From the NCBI GenBank assembly GCA_028554645.1, contig JAQOOI010000019.1:496001-560000 (forward strand): a stretch of DNA of 64,000 bases. The letters run 5' to 3'. The notes beneath the pieces are model-generated. The model saw nothing but the letters and a program-made list of their open reading frames with translations. It made no database searches and was not told the origin of the DNA. The DNA is from Omphalotus guepiniiformis (Eukaryota > Basidiomycota > Agaricomycetes > Agaricales > Omphalotaceae). Below, piece after piece: positions 45,778-56,902 of this stretch; position 1 is the stretch's first letter; every line of letters begins with the position of its first letter. Position numbers and translations under genes: made by a program.

Positions 45778-46165
45778 ATGGCAAAGGGGAGTACAAGTGA
45801 GATAGTCAAAAACAAAGCTCTTCGTGATAAGTTTGGCCGGTTCAACGTCAGTGTCATGCATCACAGTCGTTCGCAGATGATTGAGGTGAAGAAGACGTCA
45901 AAGGGTCCTTCAAGTTTCTCCGTTTCTCACAATGGCGTTAGGTGGGCTCTAACCTGCTCTAACCCATAGACCGTGATTCAATTCATAACTATCTTTACAC
46001 TATTTCCTTAGATTCCGCCACAAATTGAACCTGCGCTCGCAAGGACAGGATCTCTCTTGTCTAGGTTTGCAGGCGCCAATTTGGAGAGAGAGCGACAACT
46101 ACCGAGATGCTCCTGAAATGACCGGGGATCTTTGGATGAAGCACATCAACAAGTACGACCGCTAG
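45778..46165 (+). CDS. Possible small two-exon protein of unknown function
   Basis: The ATG at 45778 (MAKGSTSEIVKNKALRDKFG) opens a 164-nt exon ending at 45941. A 70-bp GT-AG intron containing a CTAAC branch-like site follows, and a 154-nt exon (46012-46165) joins in frame to give about 105 residues ending WMKHINKYDR. The second exon includes APIWRESDNYRDAPEMTGDL, which reads like genuine protein. The first exon is similar to a disrupted copy starting at 45632 within the adjacent repeat block. No family is recognised. It could be the last intact part of the decaying duplication. Confidence 0.35.
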
Positions 46166-46390
46166 TCTGATATTATTCAAAAGGTCGTGTAAATCATGCC
46201 AAAGATTGTTTTAAGACAAAGCAAACAGCGGAAATGAAAGCGGTAATATAAAGTATATCTTGAAATGATCGAATTGAGGTGAATATACCTCTAGCTAAAA
46301 CTGTCCCAGGTCCCAGGATGACCCGCAGGGTTTAATTCGCGTTGGCGAGCAAACTAAAAAACAGAGTGAAATGAATATCTTGAAAGAAAC

Positions 46391-48844
46391 CTATTGAGGA
46401 AGAACTAACTTTCCAATAGCCCCTAGGTCAATCGGAGGAGAGGCCGCTGTACCTATAATCGTTTTGTGACCGAAACTTGGTACTCCCCCGTCCGTAACCA
46501 CATAGAGGAATGCGGGTCCGGGAGGATAGATCCTATTCGACGGAGGGCCAGTGACAATCAAGGTCTTCCTGTCAAGAGATAGTATGGAGAAAAGTTTGAC
46601 GAAGCGAGAGTCCATATGGACTCCGTGAGTGGCGAAGCCCAAGTCCAACAAAGCAACTATGGAATGCGATTATCGAGGTGGTACTGTTATTTTGGAACAA
46701 ACTTCTTACCGGAAACATCAATAACACCATCAGGAAGTGTAACGTCCAGGATGAAGATCGAGTTGTAGTCTACGGTAGCCGGTAGACCGGTGTAAGATGG
46801 GCGAGGTTTGGACATGTAAGGAGGGGAGTAGAACTCGAGCCTTTGCGCATAGTTAGTCTCAAAAACTGATGAAAATTACAACGACATTGACCTGTACTCT
46901 GTCGGGTATTTGACTGTGGATACATCGTTGTTTGGATTCGAACCGGCTAGAAGAGCCCAAAGACTTAGCCATAGGTTTTACAGGAAATAGAAAAGCTTGA
47001 CATACCAAGCATAATCGTTCCATTGGGCGTCAGAGTAGCCGTGGAATGATAGAGTCGGGGAATCGAAGATGCTGGGATACCCTCTGAAGAAAACCGACTG
47101 CCCTCCGCCGCTTGTGGATCATAAATCACAGGCGTAAACGCTGGATGGTCCGCATTGCTCTGCCCAATTTGATCTTGCACCTTGAAGTCCGACCCTACCC
47201 ATGAGCCCGTGGCAGAAACTAGTACTAAGAACACTTACATTGCCATAACCTGCTACACCAGTCTGCGCCCCATTCACGATCACTATCCTCTGGTCTGGAA
47301 GGTGGATGAGCTCCGGCATGACTCTAGCTTCCGGCATGGTCTCTACGCTCCACCCTTTCGCGATACCCGCATCAGTGAGAACCATACGAGAACATTGAGC
47401 GGATGCCGGGGTTTGTGAGCTAATTCCTGCCCCAACTGGGTCCCGGCTGTCTGAGACCGTCGAGCCTCCACAGATCATCACTTCGGGAGTATAGCCATTC
47501 TCCGGAGTAAGAGGTAGGAGAGCAGCACCAGCTGAGAACGGAGATCTAGGGAAGGTTGAGGTAAGTTCCTCTAGGTGACATAGTGAATAGAAGCAAACTC
47601 ACGTTACTCGCACTCCGTTAGGAATACCAGGAAGACGTCTTTCAGTATTACTCTTCCAATCCAGGATCATGGCGTCCTGATTGGCGGCAACGAATAAGTT
47701 TCCATCGGGAAGTTGTATCAGAATGGGGAAATGATTGCTGTTGAGAGTGTCGTTCAAGAACTTGCTTGGAATTCGAACACCGTTGAAACCTGCAAAGCGG
47801 AGCGTGAATATGGAGCCAGATCCGACTATCATAGAGAGAGAGAGCTTACCATTGATATTCTTTGGTGGGAAGAACTCGTAAGTCGGATTGTTGATTGTAG
47901 GTCCATTAATATAACTGGCCATTTTCTTCTTAGTCAGAAGGGAGCAACAGTGAACATCATCCGACTTACGCTCCATTGGTAGAACCGCTACAAAATGATT
48001 CAGCAGAGAGTAATACATGAAGCCACCGTCCAGCTTACCCCATGATAAGAACAGACCCGTCCTCAAGACGCACCTAATCATAGAAACCAGTATTAGCCGC
48101 CCATTAATGTCAATGAATCCAAAAAAGAAAAGCACGCTCACCGAAGAAGGGTACCATCGGTTGGACGTCATGTGAAGATTAGCAGGATCCTCATATATAT
48201 CACAATTTCCATCCGTGCAAGGGGTGAACAAACGAAGTGCTTGAAGCCCGTTCTGACCTAATGACCCATATCAAACTCAATTACTAGAATGATGTTAACG
48301 AAGAGCCCTTAGTGTACTGACCCATGGTCACAGGAGGATTCCCTCCAGAGCTAAGCAGGGTTCCGTTACCCAGAAAACTGCCCGTAGCACACCAAGTGTT
48401 GCTTAAAGGGTTGAGAGGGCGAACAGTTGTACTGTTCAAATTCAACTCGGATGCCCAGGCCGCGTGTCCGTTGACTGTGAGACTGTTGCGCTCCCTGCCA
48501 AGTACGAATGTTCATCGTAAGCGTCCACAATGACTATGTCCAAATACGACAAGAACATACTGTTTATCGAGGATAATCACAGTCGACTCTGATACGACCG
48601 CCATCTGCAGAGCGCTGACACCTGTCGTCCTGCAAAGTTGCCAGTCGATACCAGTGAGCACATGTGTACCGACACAGATATAGACTTACCCGTGTTGAAC
48701 CAAGCTCCAAGTTCCATTGACGACCGCACGAATGTTCAAGGATCCTGAATCTCGGGGTACTGGAGGTATCGAGGCCGCAAGGGCCACTGACGACCCAGCG
48801 AGGATCGCAGTGAGTAAAGATCGGAAGGTCAAAGAGAGGGACAT
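46391..48844 (-). CDS. Secreted copper radical oxidase (glyoxal-oxidase family)
   Basis: An extracellular oxidase that converts aldehydes such as glyoxal to acids while making hydrogen peroxide, which feeds lignin-attacking peroxidases. The ATG at 48844 gives a signal peptide (MSLSLTFRSLLTAILAGSSV, then ALA). All active-site positions known for the family are visible: the cross-linking Cys in WCATGSFLGNGTLLSSGG, the Cys-linked radical Tyr in SNRWYPSSVRLEDGS, the axial Tyr and His in IPRLYHSTATL and the second copper His in GFATHGVHMDSR. The C-terminus is the DUF1929-type beta domain (EFYSPPYM, VTGPPS) ending IGKLVLPQ at 46391. About 640 residues over a dozen exons. No WSC domains are present. 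Secretion and wood-decay role follow from the family; the exact substrate is unknown. Confidence 0.93.
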
Positions 48845-49755
48845 GAAAGAATGTGGGTGATGGATGCAAATGCTACCTTAGGGTTTCTTCGTAGCAAAAC
48901 ATGGAGGTTTAAATAATCCAACGACTCTTGAAGCTATATCCAGATTCGGTTGTCGAAACCCTCCGGAACATGGTGCATGCATGCAAACTGGAAGCACAAT
49001 GTGACATACTCAATCATTACTATTGTCGTTGAAAAGGTGACAGATGTTCATTGCTGCAAAAACTCGATATTTCCTGTTCATGTCGACTTCTAGGCAGTTT
49101 TCAAGCGGAATCTCGACAAGAGCTTTTGATCCGGCAAGACAACCACTTGTCACCGTGTGTCAATCAAGCAGGATGCTACATAGGACAAAGGATAGCTTGC
49201 TCGGACCAAGCGTCAAATTGGCAGGGAATCGAAGGAAAGCAGTAGAACACGCCGATCTGACCGTGAAATGACATAGAATGAGTAAAGAAAGGTGGAGCAT
49301 CCATCAAACGTTCTAGTAGCCTTATGACAATATGAGCAGGCGAGATTAAAAAATGGAAGATATGTACTCACTTTTCCATTTTATCCCAGTTCCACACGCA
49401 ACTCACTGAAGCTAAAGGCCTTCGGTTGAGCTGAATCGGATCCGTCAGTCTGTAGCCATATGCATGCCTTGTCATTTGCCTATGCATGCTTGGTTGAATA
49501 GTAGGTGCTGAGCAGAGCGTCTAATCATTAATCTAGGCTTGCCAGGAGCGAGACAGGATACTCGGACACCTCCTTCGTCTTCGATGCTTAGTGTGCGAGA
49601 CAGGATACTCAGACACTTCTTCGATGGTTTAGTTTGCGAGTTGGGGTTGCATTGGAATATGCTCAGGCTGCTGTAGCTCGTCCTTTTCTGTCTATATATA
49701 TATATCGAATCGTAGATATGATGAATATACTGACAAAGATTAGCCAGATCATATC
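48845..49755. other. Interval without recognised protein gene
   Basis: About 0.9 kb between the copper radical oxidase start and the tRNA. No coding frame with recognisable features. Near 49549-49620 a short sequence (GCGAGACAGGATACTC) occurs twice. Confidence 0.4.
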
Positions 49756-49834
49756 GCCCGCCTAGCTCAATCGGATAGAGCGTCAGACTCTTAGGGCAAT
49801 CTGAAGGCTGCGAGTTCGACCCTCGCGGTGGGCT
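49756..49834 (+). tRNA. tRNA-Lys(CTT) with very short intron
   Basis: The cloverleaf folds well: the acceptor stem GCCCGCC pairs with GGTGGGC (one G-T), the D arm is GCTC...GAGC, and the T arm is GCGAG-TTCGACC-CTCGC. The anticodon stem TCAGA/TCTGA encloses a 12-nt loop. Removing about 5 nt (GGGCA at 49793-49797) after the base 3' of the anticodon leaves the standard seven-base loop CTCTTAA with anticodon CTT. The body matches eukaryotic tRNA-Lys. Confidence 0.93.
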
Positions 49835-50033
49835 ATAGAACATGCTATATACTTTCCTTTTTGACTGTTTCATCATTTCAATCTACAGTAGTTTGTTAAT
49901 CATTGAGGCCACTTATATATTTATGTTACTTTTTGTTCACACCGTATAAGTTATTGGTAACAATAGAATAGTTCAATTATTGTGGCAAGTAGCAATACAG
50001 GAAAATAAATCGCCCTAATGTAGAAGCATATGA

Positions 50034-51078
50034 TCAATCGAGCTTGCGAGCCCACTTCCTACTGCCAGGAGATTGCGGCGGGGGTGTAGCCACACGTTGT
50101 GCAGTCCGCGACTGGGCTGCTGAATACGCTGGGTCATATGCAGTAGAAGTAGCCGCTTTCGGGCTCGGTTCAACGCTGCTTGGTACGGATGGTTCGGATT
50201 TGCCACTAAGCTCCTTGAGTTCAATCGGAGGAGCAGCAACCTTCTCGTCCTGGCCCCAATACATGAAAAGTTGGGCACCAAGCACGACATTGAGTACGAG
50301 GGCAAGCGCGAATCCTGCGGAGACGATAGGATCGCTGACTTCTGTTGCCGTAGTAAACAGACGTGCGAGACAGCCTAAGATTTGGGATACGATGGCGAAG
50401 GCAGACAGCTGTCCGGTTGATTGAGAGCGCTGGTTCTGCCGTATCTGTGGCAGCTTTGAGAAGAGAGATAGTGGGAGGGTGGACAGTTGAAGCAGAGACA
50501 AGGAGTCTATGGGCACAGCTGACAGTGCGTATGAGCTAACAAGCAGTCCTGCGACGGAAACAAATAGGTTCGCGCTCTTTTTCGGACTGCGTGTGTACGA
50601 GATCATGAGCAGGGTGATGACGATGTTTTGCAGCGTTAGGAAAAAGTTCTCGCCGTAGGTTGAGAACGGGAAGCCGTTTCTGTAAGAATAGGCTAGAGTG
50701 ATGCCATAGGATAAGGTCTCGAGGACATAAGCAGACAATGATAAGCCTCGTGCTGAGCGCGCTTTCACGACTGCAGACGAAACGTTAACGCACTTTGCGG
50801 AGAGAGCAGAAAGACAAAACTCACTTATAAGAAATTGAGGTACTTTGACTATAGATCCACCGACTACAATTCCGATTCCTAGACCTTTAGATATAGAATA
50901 CTTGATGCATTTCACGTCGCTGATATCTAGATTTTCTACTAGAGACGTGTAACATTCCTGAAGCCACAAAGTCAGTCACTTTCTCGGAGAAACATGTGTT
51001 CTAATCACCTACCTCCCCGACTATTGAAATACCCAAGTCACGAATAAACCAGGGAAGGTTTTTAGTGATTGCAGACAT
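50034..51078 (-). CDS. Mannose-P-dolichol utilisation defect 1 homologue (PQ-loop protein)
   Basis: An ER membrane protein with seven predicted helices and two PQ-loop repeats, needed for use of dolichol-phosphate sugars in N-glycan and GPI-anchor synthesis. The ATG at 51078 gives MSAITKNLPWFIRDLGISIV. The first PQ loop is GGSIVKVPQFLIIVKARSAR followed by GLSLSAYVLETLSY. The second is LFSKLPQIRQNQRSQSTGQL followed by SAFAIVSQILG. The C-terminal hydrophilic tail (Pro/Ser-rich, ending RKWARKLD at 50034) is longer than usual for the family. About 310 residues. Family assignment rests on the two PQ loops and helix order. Confidence 0.9.
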
Positions 51079-51354
51079 GGCCGTTGGAACACAAGATGAT
51101 AATTCAGACGTGGCGCCCCTAGTTTTGGGTTACACGCGCAAGCCTCACTCACTGCCTAGCGCCAACGCTACGCAGCGCCAACGCTACGTAGGGCGCTACG
51201 AGCTTCTCTAATGACATTCGCTTCGGTGTGCTCACTGCTTCACCCTAGCCTTAGGCTCTAAAGCCAAAGAAACTTTAATATCTAATACAACCCAGCGAAA
51301 TACATTTATTCATACATTTGCCATTACATTTCATGATTCAGGCTTGTCCAAAGC
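51079..51354. other. Short intergenic interval with direct repeat
   Basis: It contains a tandem direct repeat of AGCGCCAACGCTACG at about 51159-51187. Otherwise it is the 3' side of the Dicer gene and the promoter of the MPDU1 homologue. Confidence 0.35.
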
Positions 51355-54300
51355 TCAATCTTCAGTCCTCTCCTTTCCCTTCTTTCTTGCCTTCACTTTC
51401 ACATACTTCGCCCCGACATCCCTTAGGTGAAGAATACCAATAGCCGCTTCTGAAGCAGCAAATTTCACCTCTTCTTTTGTAGCCTTTCCCTGCGCTACGT
51501 CGCTCACTCTCGAGCCCTCTAACTCCTCGCCATTCAACAAAATCCCACAGCTAATTCTTCCCTTTTCTTCCTTGAAGTTATACTCGACCTCCTTCTCATT
51601 CTTTGATGCCCATAGGGATAACCTCGATACCGGATGCAACACGTCGATATCATCCTTGACAATCCGCTCCAGGATCTGGTACAAGCCCAACACGCGCATG
51701 ACTTCTCTCACAACGTCCAAATTTCCCTCTGAATCGAGGAAGACAGCACCTAGGATACTCTCGATCATGTCGCTGAGGAATTTCGGAGCTTGAAGCCTCG
51801 TCAGTGAAGCCCAAGGAAATATTGATCCCGTCTTCAGCTGTTCTGCAATTTCTTCTCCGCGCTTCTTATACCGAGCGAAAGCGAAAGTCTGGTCTTCTGA
51901 CACCCGAGTACTGGTGTGCATCAAGCATTGCCATAGATGATGGGTTTGGCTATCGTCTTCTAGTGTGACCTTCACCGCGCCCCTGCGCGGAGCTAGTTGC
52001 TCCTCGAGAACCTCGGGTCTAGGTATTTGTGCCTCTAGAGTGAACGAGGTGCTGAGGCAGATATAGGCGAGGATATGAGCGTTGACGCTAGCTGATTTAC
52101 GGAGGTGCATGTGTCCAGGGGAGTAATTCTTTCCAGGTGCTCGATACAGATAGTCATTCACAACCATGTCAAGCACAGAATCCCCCAAGAATTCCATCCG
52201 TTCATATGAAACAGTCCCGTAGTCTTGCTGGTGAGAGGGATGGGTGAGCGCTTCGACGAGAAGGAGAGGTCGAACAAAAGTGTAGCGGAGCATACGCTCT
52301 ACGTAACCGATTTGAGGCGGGATTTCGATGCTAGATGAACTAGACAGCGAATTCCAAGTTTTGTCTACTCGAGAAAGTGTTGAAGCAATTCTGTCCGGGA
52401 GAGGTAACCAAGAATCGAAACCCAAATGGAATAGTTTGACGCATTCGTAACCAAAGTCGAAACCGCCGTGGAGGTATGCAGCTCCGATTAAGGATTCTAC
52501 TACATCTGCAAGGACTATCGACAATGTCTGTCAATGAGTATAACTTATAGATACGATTGGATCCTTACCCTTTGTCGACAGTTCCTGCGAATTGGTACTC
52601 TTCTTCTTGCTCTTCTTCTTCTTCTTCTTCTTAGTCTTGGATTGTCCATCGACTATCTCGTTCGTCTTCACCACTTCTACCTCCATCGGTACCTTCTCGG
52701 TCTCAGTTGGCTGGCCGTCGGGTATCAGATTGTCTTCTTTCGCGACGCTTGGCTCCCCGTTTGGTATCTGTGTAACTTCTTTCGCGGAGTTTGGCTCCTT
52801 GTTGGACTTTTGCCCACCATCATCACTCGCCGGACCAGAATTATCTGCTGGTTTGGGGGCAGGCGAAAGATATTCGGGTGCCCATTTCTTACCTATCATT
52901 CGATCTACACAGAATATCAACATCTGTACGTAACCAACAACCAAATTCATGTATCACCTCGAATGATCCACCGATACACTGTTCTCTGTAAGTTTTCCTT
53001 CGCTAGCCTCACGTTCGACACAGCATGATCTTTCCGCTTCGTTAGGTATCCCTCTGGCCAATGTGGGTATTCGGCAAGTAACTGGATCGCCATGACGTAC
53101 TTCAGCACTGTGTCCCCCAACGTCTCGAGTCTCTGATAATTCAGACGTTCTTGAGACACCGGAGCTGTCAGTGCTACAGTCAGAATCTCGTTCGGAATCG
53201 TGGAGAGCAGGGACTGATCCGTGAATAGGTTTGAGCGAAGAGAGTTCACAGTGATGTTCATTGCTATAGCGCGGATGACCGACGGGAGGAGGAATGCGTA
53301 TAGAGTTTCCGTTTTTGATAAAAGCACAGTGGCTGATAGATACGGCAACAGGATCTTGGTCGCTGTGGGCGTGGCTTTCCCTGTACGCGGTACGAGGAAA
53401 TTCGTGCGGGGATGGAAAGCTCGCACTTCCAGAACGGGATAGCTTAGAATTAGCTCTGGTTCTCTGCTGTATCTCTCACGGAGCTCTTGCTGCTCCTCAT
53501 CAGTCAGCGCTTCCCATCTCCAACGCACGAATTCGTACGCTTTACCAAATCGGAACCCGTCACGTATGATAGCTAGGTCATCGGGATATCGAAAATGCTC
53601 GCCCAGCTTGCGTGAGTTCGCGTTCAAGTAGTCATCCGGGGAAGGAGGCTTCGATGATGCTTTGTTATACGCATCAAGCCATTCTTGACGTCGCTGCCAC
53701 TCAGGATTGCGCTTTCGACTTGCTGGGAGAAAGAGGTATGAGAAGTCGGTTTTGTCCCAGGGTTTCATGCGGGAGCCGTTGATACTCCAAAATAACATTC
53801 TCGTCCACTCTTTCGCTTCTTCGAGACACAAGTTTGAAGAATCAACTTGACCGAGGGGCGAGATGAGGACCTTCATGTTTTCAAGTGATGGATGATATAT
53901 CGTCGGGCCGTCATCGAGAGTCCAGAGCGATATGTAAGACTGAGTGAACATATGGAGAGGAGGAAGGTCACCGATGGTCAACTCGGAGAGATACCAATAC
54001 TCAGCGGTGCAGACCGTTTCTTTGACAGTGGAAGGAAGCCAAGGATTCATTTGCGACGAGACGCTCGCAAATCCCGTTCGCTTCTCGATTTCTTTCTTCA
54101 TTTCCTCTACCTCCTCACTATCCGGAGTATCAAATAGAGGAAGAAGATTGTCGCTTAGCAGCCCAGCGTCATATAGAGCTTTATACGCCTTGAAGGCAGC
54201 GTGTGCATGAGCAGACGCTTTGCTAGGGTGTATAACATCGGTAGAAAAGGTCCGCAACTCTGAAGGCAGGGCGCGTGGTAGAGTCACTGTAGAGCCCCAT

Positions 54301-56402
54301 GGGCCAGGGTGGGGCATTTGATCTTTCAACTTTGAAGTGTGCCACCCGATGGGATACTCCGTTGGTGTGAGATCGTACAAGGGTACGTTATTGGAGTGAC
54401 CTTGCTGAGGCATGACTGCACAAAAGTGGTTGAGGTGAGGTATCGCCGACTGCAGCGTGAGCAAGGCCCTTCGAACAACCATTTCAGAGAAGCAAGTCAA
54501 TAAAGAGCCATAGTACGTACCCAGTAGATTCAACTCTAAACTGTGGACCATCTCCAAAATCGCCAAAGTCCAGACTCTCATCAACAGAGTTCAACAAATT
54601 GCGCAAAGGATCATTATACTTTGCTACCATCTCCTGCTCGAGCTTCATCCACTTCTGTACACTGGTATGATTCGAATTCCCCTCCTCGAACATGATCGTG
54701 AATGTACTCCTCTGCTTTCGAGCTCTGCCTCGACTTTGTGCCCACGAAGCCATGTTCGGGGGTGGATCCCATCGGATTACGCATCCACATGCTTGGACAT
54801 CAATACCTTCCTCCGCGACCGAAGTTGAGATGATTAGGTTCTTCTCGCCTATCTTAAAATCCATAAGAGTGTCGTCCTGGGTTTGCTTCTGGATCTTGCG
54901 TGTAATGTCGAGAAACGAATGTCTCTGGCTGCTATCCGAGTTTCCTAACAATGAACCAACTTGAAACAGGTCTTTTGTAACAGGATGCCGCCTTAGAAGC
55001 TCTGCAAGAGCTAGCACAACGTCGCGTCTCTGAACAAAGATCAACCCGCTAAAAGTCTCGTTTGCCGCTTCTGCCTCTCCTTTCTCCGTCATCAAGCATT
55101 CTATGAGAGCCACCACTTTATCTGAGACGTCATCAGGATGGTATTGAACCGGAACGGCTTGAACGCGGTTTATGATGCTAAGCAGATAAACCTTCTCTCT
55201 AGTTTGCCAAGATCGCATCATATGTTGCAACGGGCCCGCTGCTGCCTTGGCCTGCTGAAGGACTTCCCAGACATACCAGTCTGCGCCCCAAGTACCGACT
55301 TCACTAAGAATCACATATGCCGTTCGATGAAAATCTTTCAAGCCTTTGTGCGTGAAAGTGTCCTCCTTGTTTAACGACTTGGAAAGCTTTTGGTCGATAC
55401 GAATGTAGTCGGAGGTGTGGGGTCGAAGCTTTGACAGCTGCTCCCGAAGTGACTGTATGTACGGATCTTCATTGATGTTGATCGTTTCTATGACACGGCT
55501 TAATGCCGCTATGTTCCGCGAGGAAGGAGATTGTGCGTAAGAATATAGGATATGTCTGAAATCCGGACGATGAACGTATTTCTCTAGTTCGGAACGGTGT
55601 AGGCGAGGCGTTCGAATGATACAATCAAGATTACTTTCTATCATTCTGTCAAAACGAAAACAAGTCAAGGTGGAACACTTAGTAGACTTGTAAGAATCAG
55701 TGGCAAATGAACTTACTGGAAAGCTCGGTCGACATTCCCACCAAAAATAGGACTCGCAGTGAGACCCAATATCATAGGACGTACGAAATCGTCTGAGCGA
55801 TGTCTGATCCCGTATGCTGACCTACGAGGGCAGTCGAAGTAAAATTCTTGCATAATCCGATTATAAGGGTGGTTATCGACAGCATGATGAGCTTCATCGA
55901 ATATGATCAAACTTATGTCTCTTCCCATAGATACATAAGCATGGCGAAGAGCATCTAGGAGGACTTGAGGTGTTGAAACTAAGACCCGATGTGTAGCCAA
56001 TGTCTTTTGCCAAAGAGCTGCATCCTTCCACTGATCGGGCTCTAAAGCGCCTGAAATGAGGCCGACAGTTACAGGGAGGGCCGTCTGAAGTACTGAGCGC
56101 TGTTGATCACAGAGAGCAACAGTAGGTGCCAGAAACCAAGTGATCTATCATCAAATAATTATATAAACACCATAATTGACAAACAAAGAAGGATTGGATA
56201 ATACCTTCTTGAGCTCAGATTCGATCTCATGCCTTGTCCGAAGTACAGCGATATGTGTCTTTCCGGAACCTGTGTCCATCGCAATGATGATATTGCTGTG
56301 AATGCTTTCCTGTAGCATCTCTAATTGGTATCCTCTCGTTTCGATAGCCATGGGGGATGGTCCAGGTGAATTTGAGGAACCTCCCTCCTGACGGCGGCTC
56401 AT
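51355..56402 (-). CDS. Dicer-like ribonuclease III
   Basis: Cuts double-stranded RNA into small RNAs for RNA interference (quelling, genome defence). The ATG at 56402 gives [17 protein letters not shown]. Domains in order: DExD helicase ([33 protein letters not shown]), helicase C ([31 protein letters not shown]), Dicer dimerisation domain, RNase IIIa ([17 protein letters not shown] with distal [16 protein letters not shown]), RNase IIIb ([16 protein letters not shown] with [18 protein letters not shown]) and a C-terminal dsRNA-binding-like region. No obvious PAZ domain is seen, as in many fungal Dicers. RNase IIIa has a roughly 100-residue Pro/Glu/Lys-rich insertion ending in a poly-Lys run, and Gln in place of the first Glu of its signature; the core Glu and Asp remain. 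The stop is at 51355-51357 after KKGKERTED. About 1,450 residues. Confidence 0.95.
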
Positions 56403-56902
56403 TTTGTGAAGTCTAAATATTTAGCGCTCGTCGCTTAACAGATTAGAGGTAAAAGACCTGGCGCAATTCGAACTTGAATAGACAAGATAACGAGCAAGAG
56501 ATTGAGTGCCAAAAGAAAGGTAGTCGGAGAGCTGCCAAGACTAACTCCAAAGCTGATGTGGGTCCTGGCAACACGCCTGGGTTTCGCGGAGTTGACATGC
56601 TGTCCTTTTATACAGATTTGAGCGCCTATTGTTGAAAGGACAAAGGGCTACATCTCCGAAAGATGCCGGACTGCGCCGGGTCTGAACTCCGCATGCCTAC
56701 TCGCTTTGAACTTTCTGATATCTTTGTCTTTGCTACAGTATTGAACGAGATACACAGTACAACATGAAGGACAATAAAGAGTTGAATCTGTTTACAAAAA
56801 CCCAGGCAATGCTTCAGCTGAGGTGACTCCAATGTCTCCTACAGCAATTACAATTGCGAGTTGAATCAATGGGCGAGATAAAGTTCATCAGTTGGCATTC
56901 AT
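56403..56902. other. 5' flank of the Dicer gene
   Basis: No gene seen in 500 bp; presumed Dicer promoter/5' UTR plus the 3' end of the Myb-GST gene. Confidence 0.4.

Noticed and set aside
49472..49876. 134-codon minus-strand frame
   Set aside because: It runs antisense through the tRNA gene and low-complexity flanks; no protein features.
50044..50424. 126-codon plus-strand frame
   Set aside because: It is antisense to the clearly conserved PQ-loop gene.
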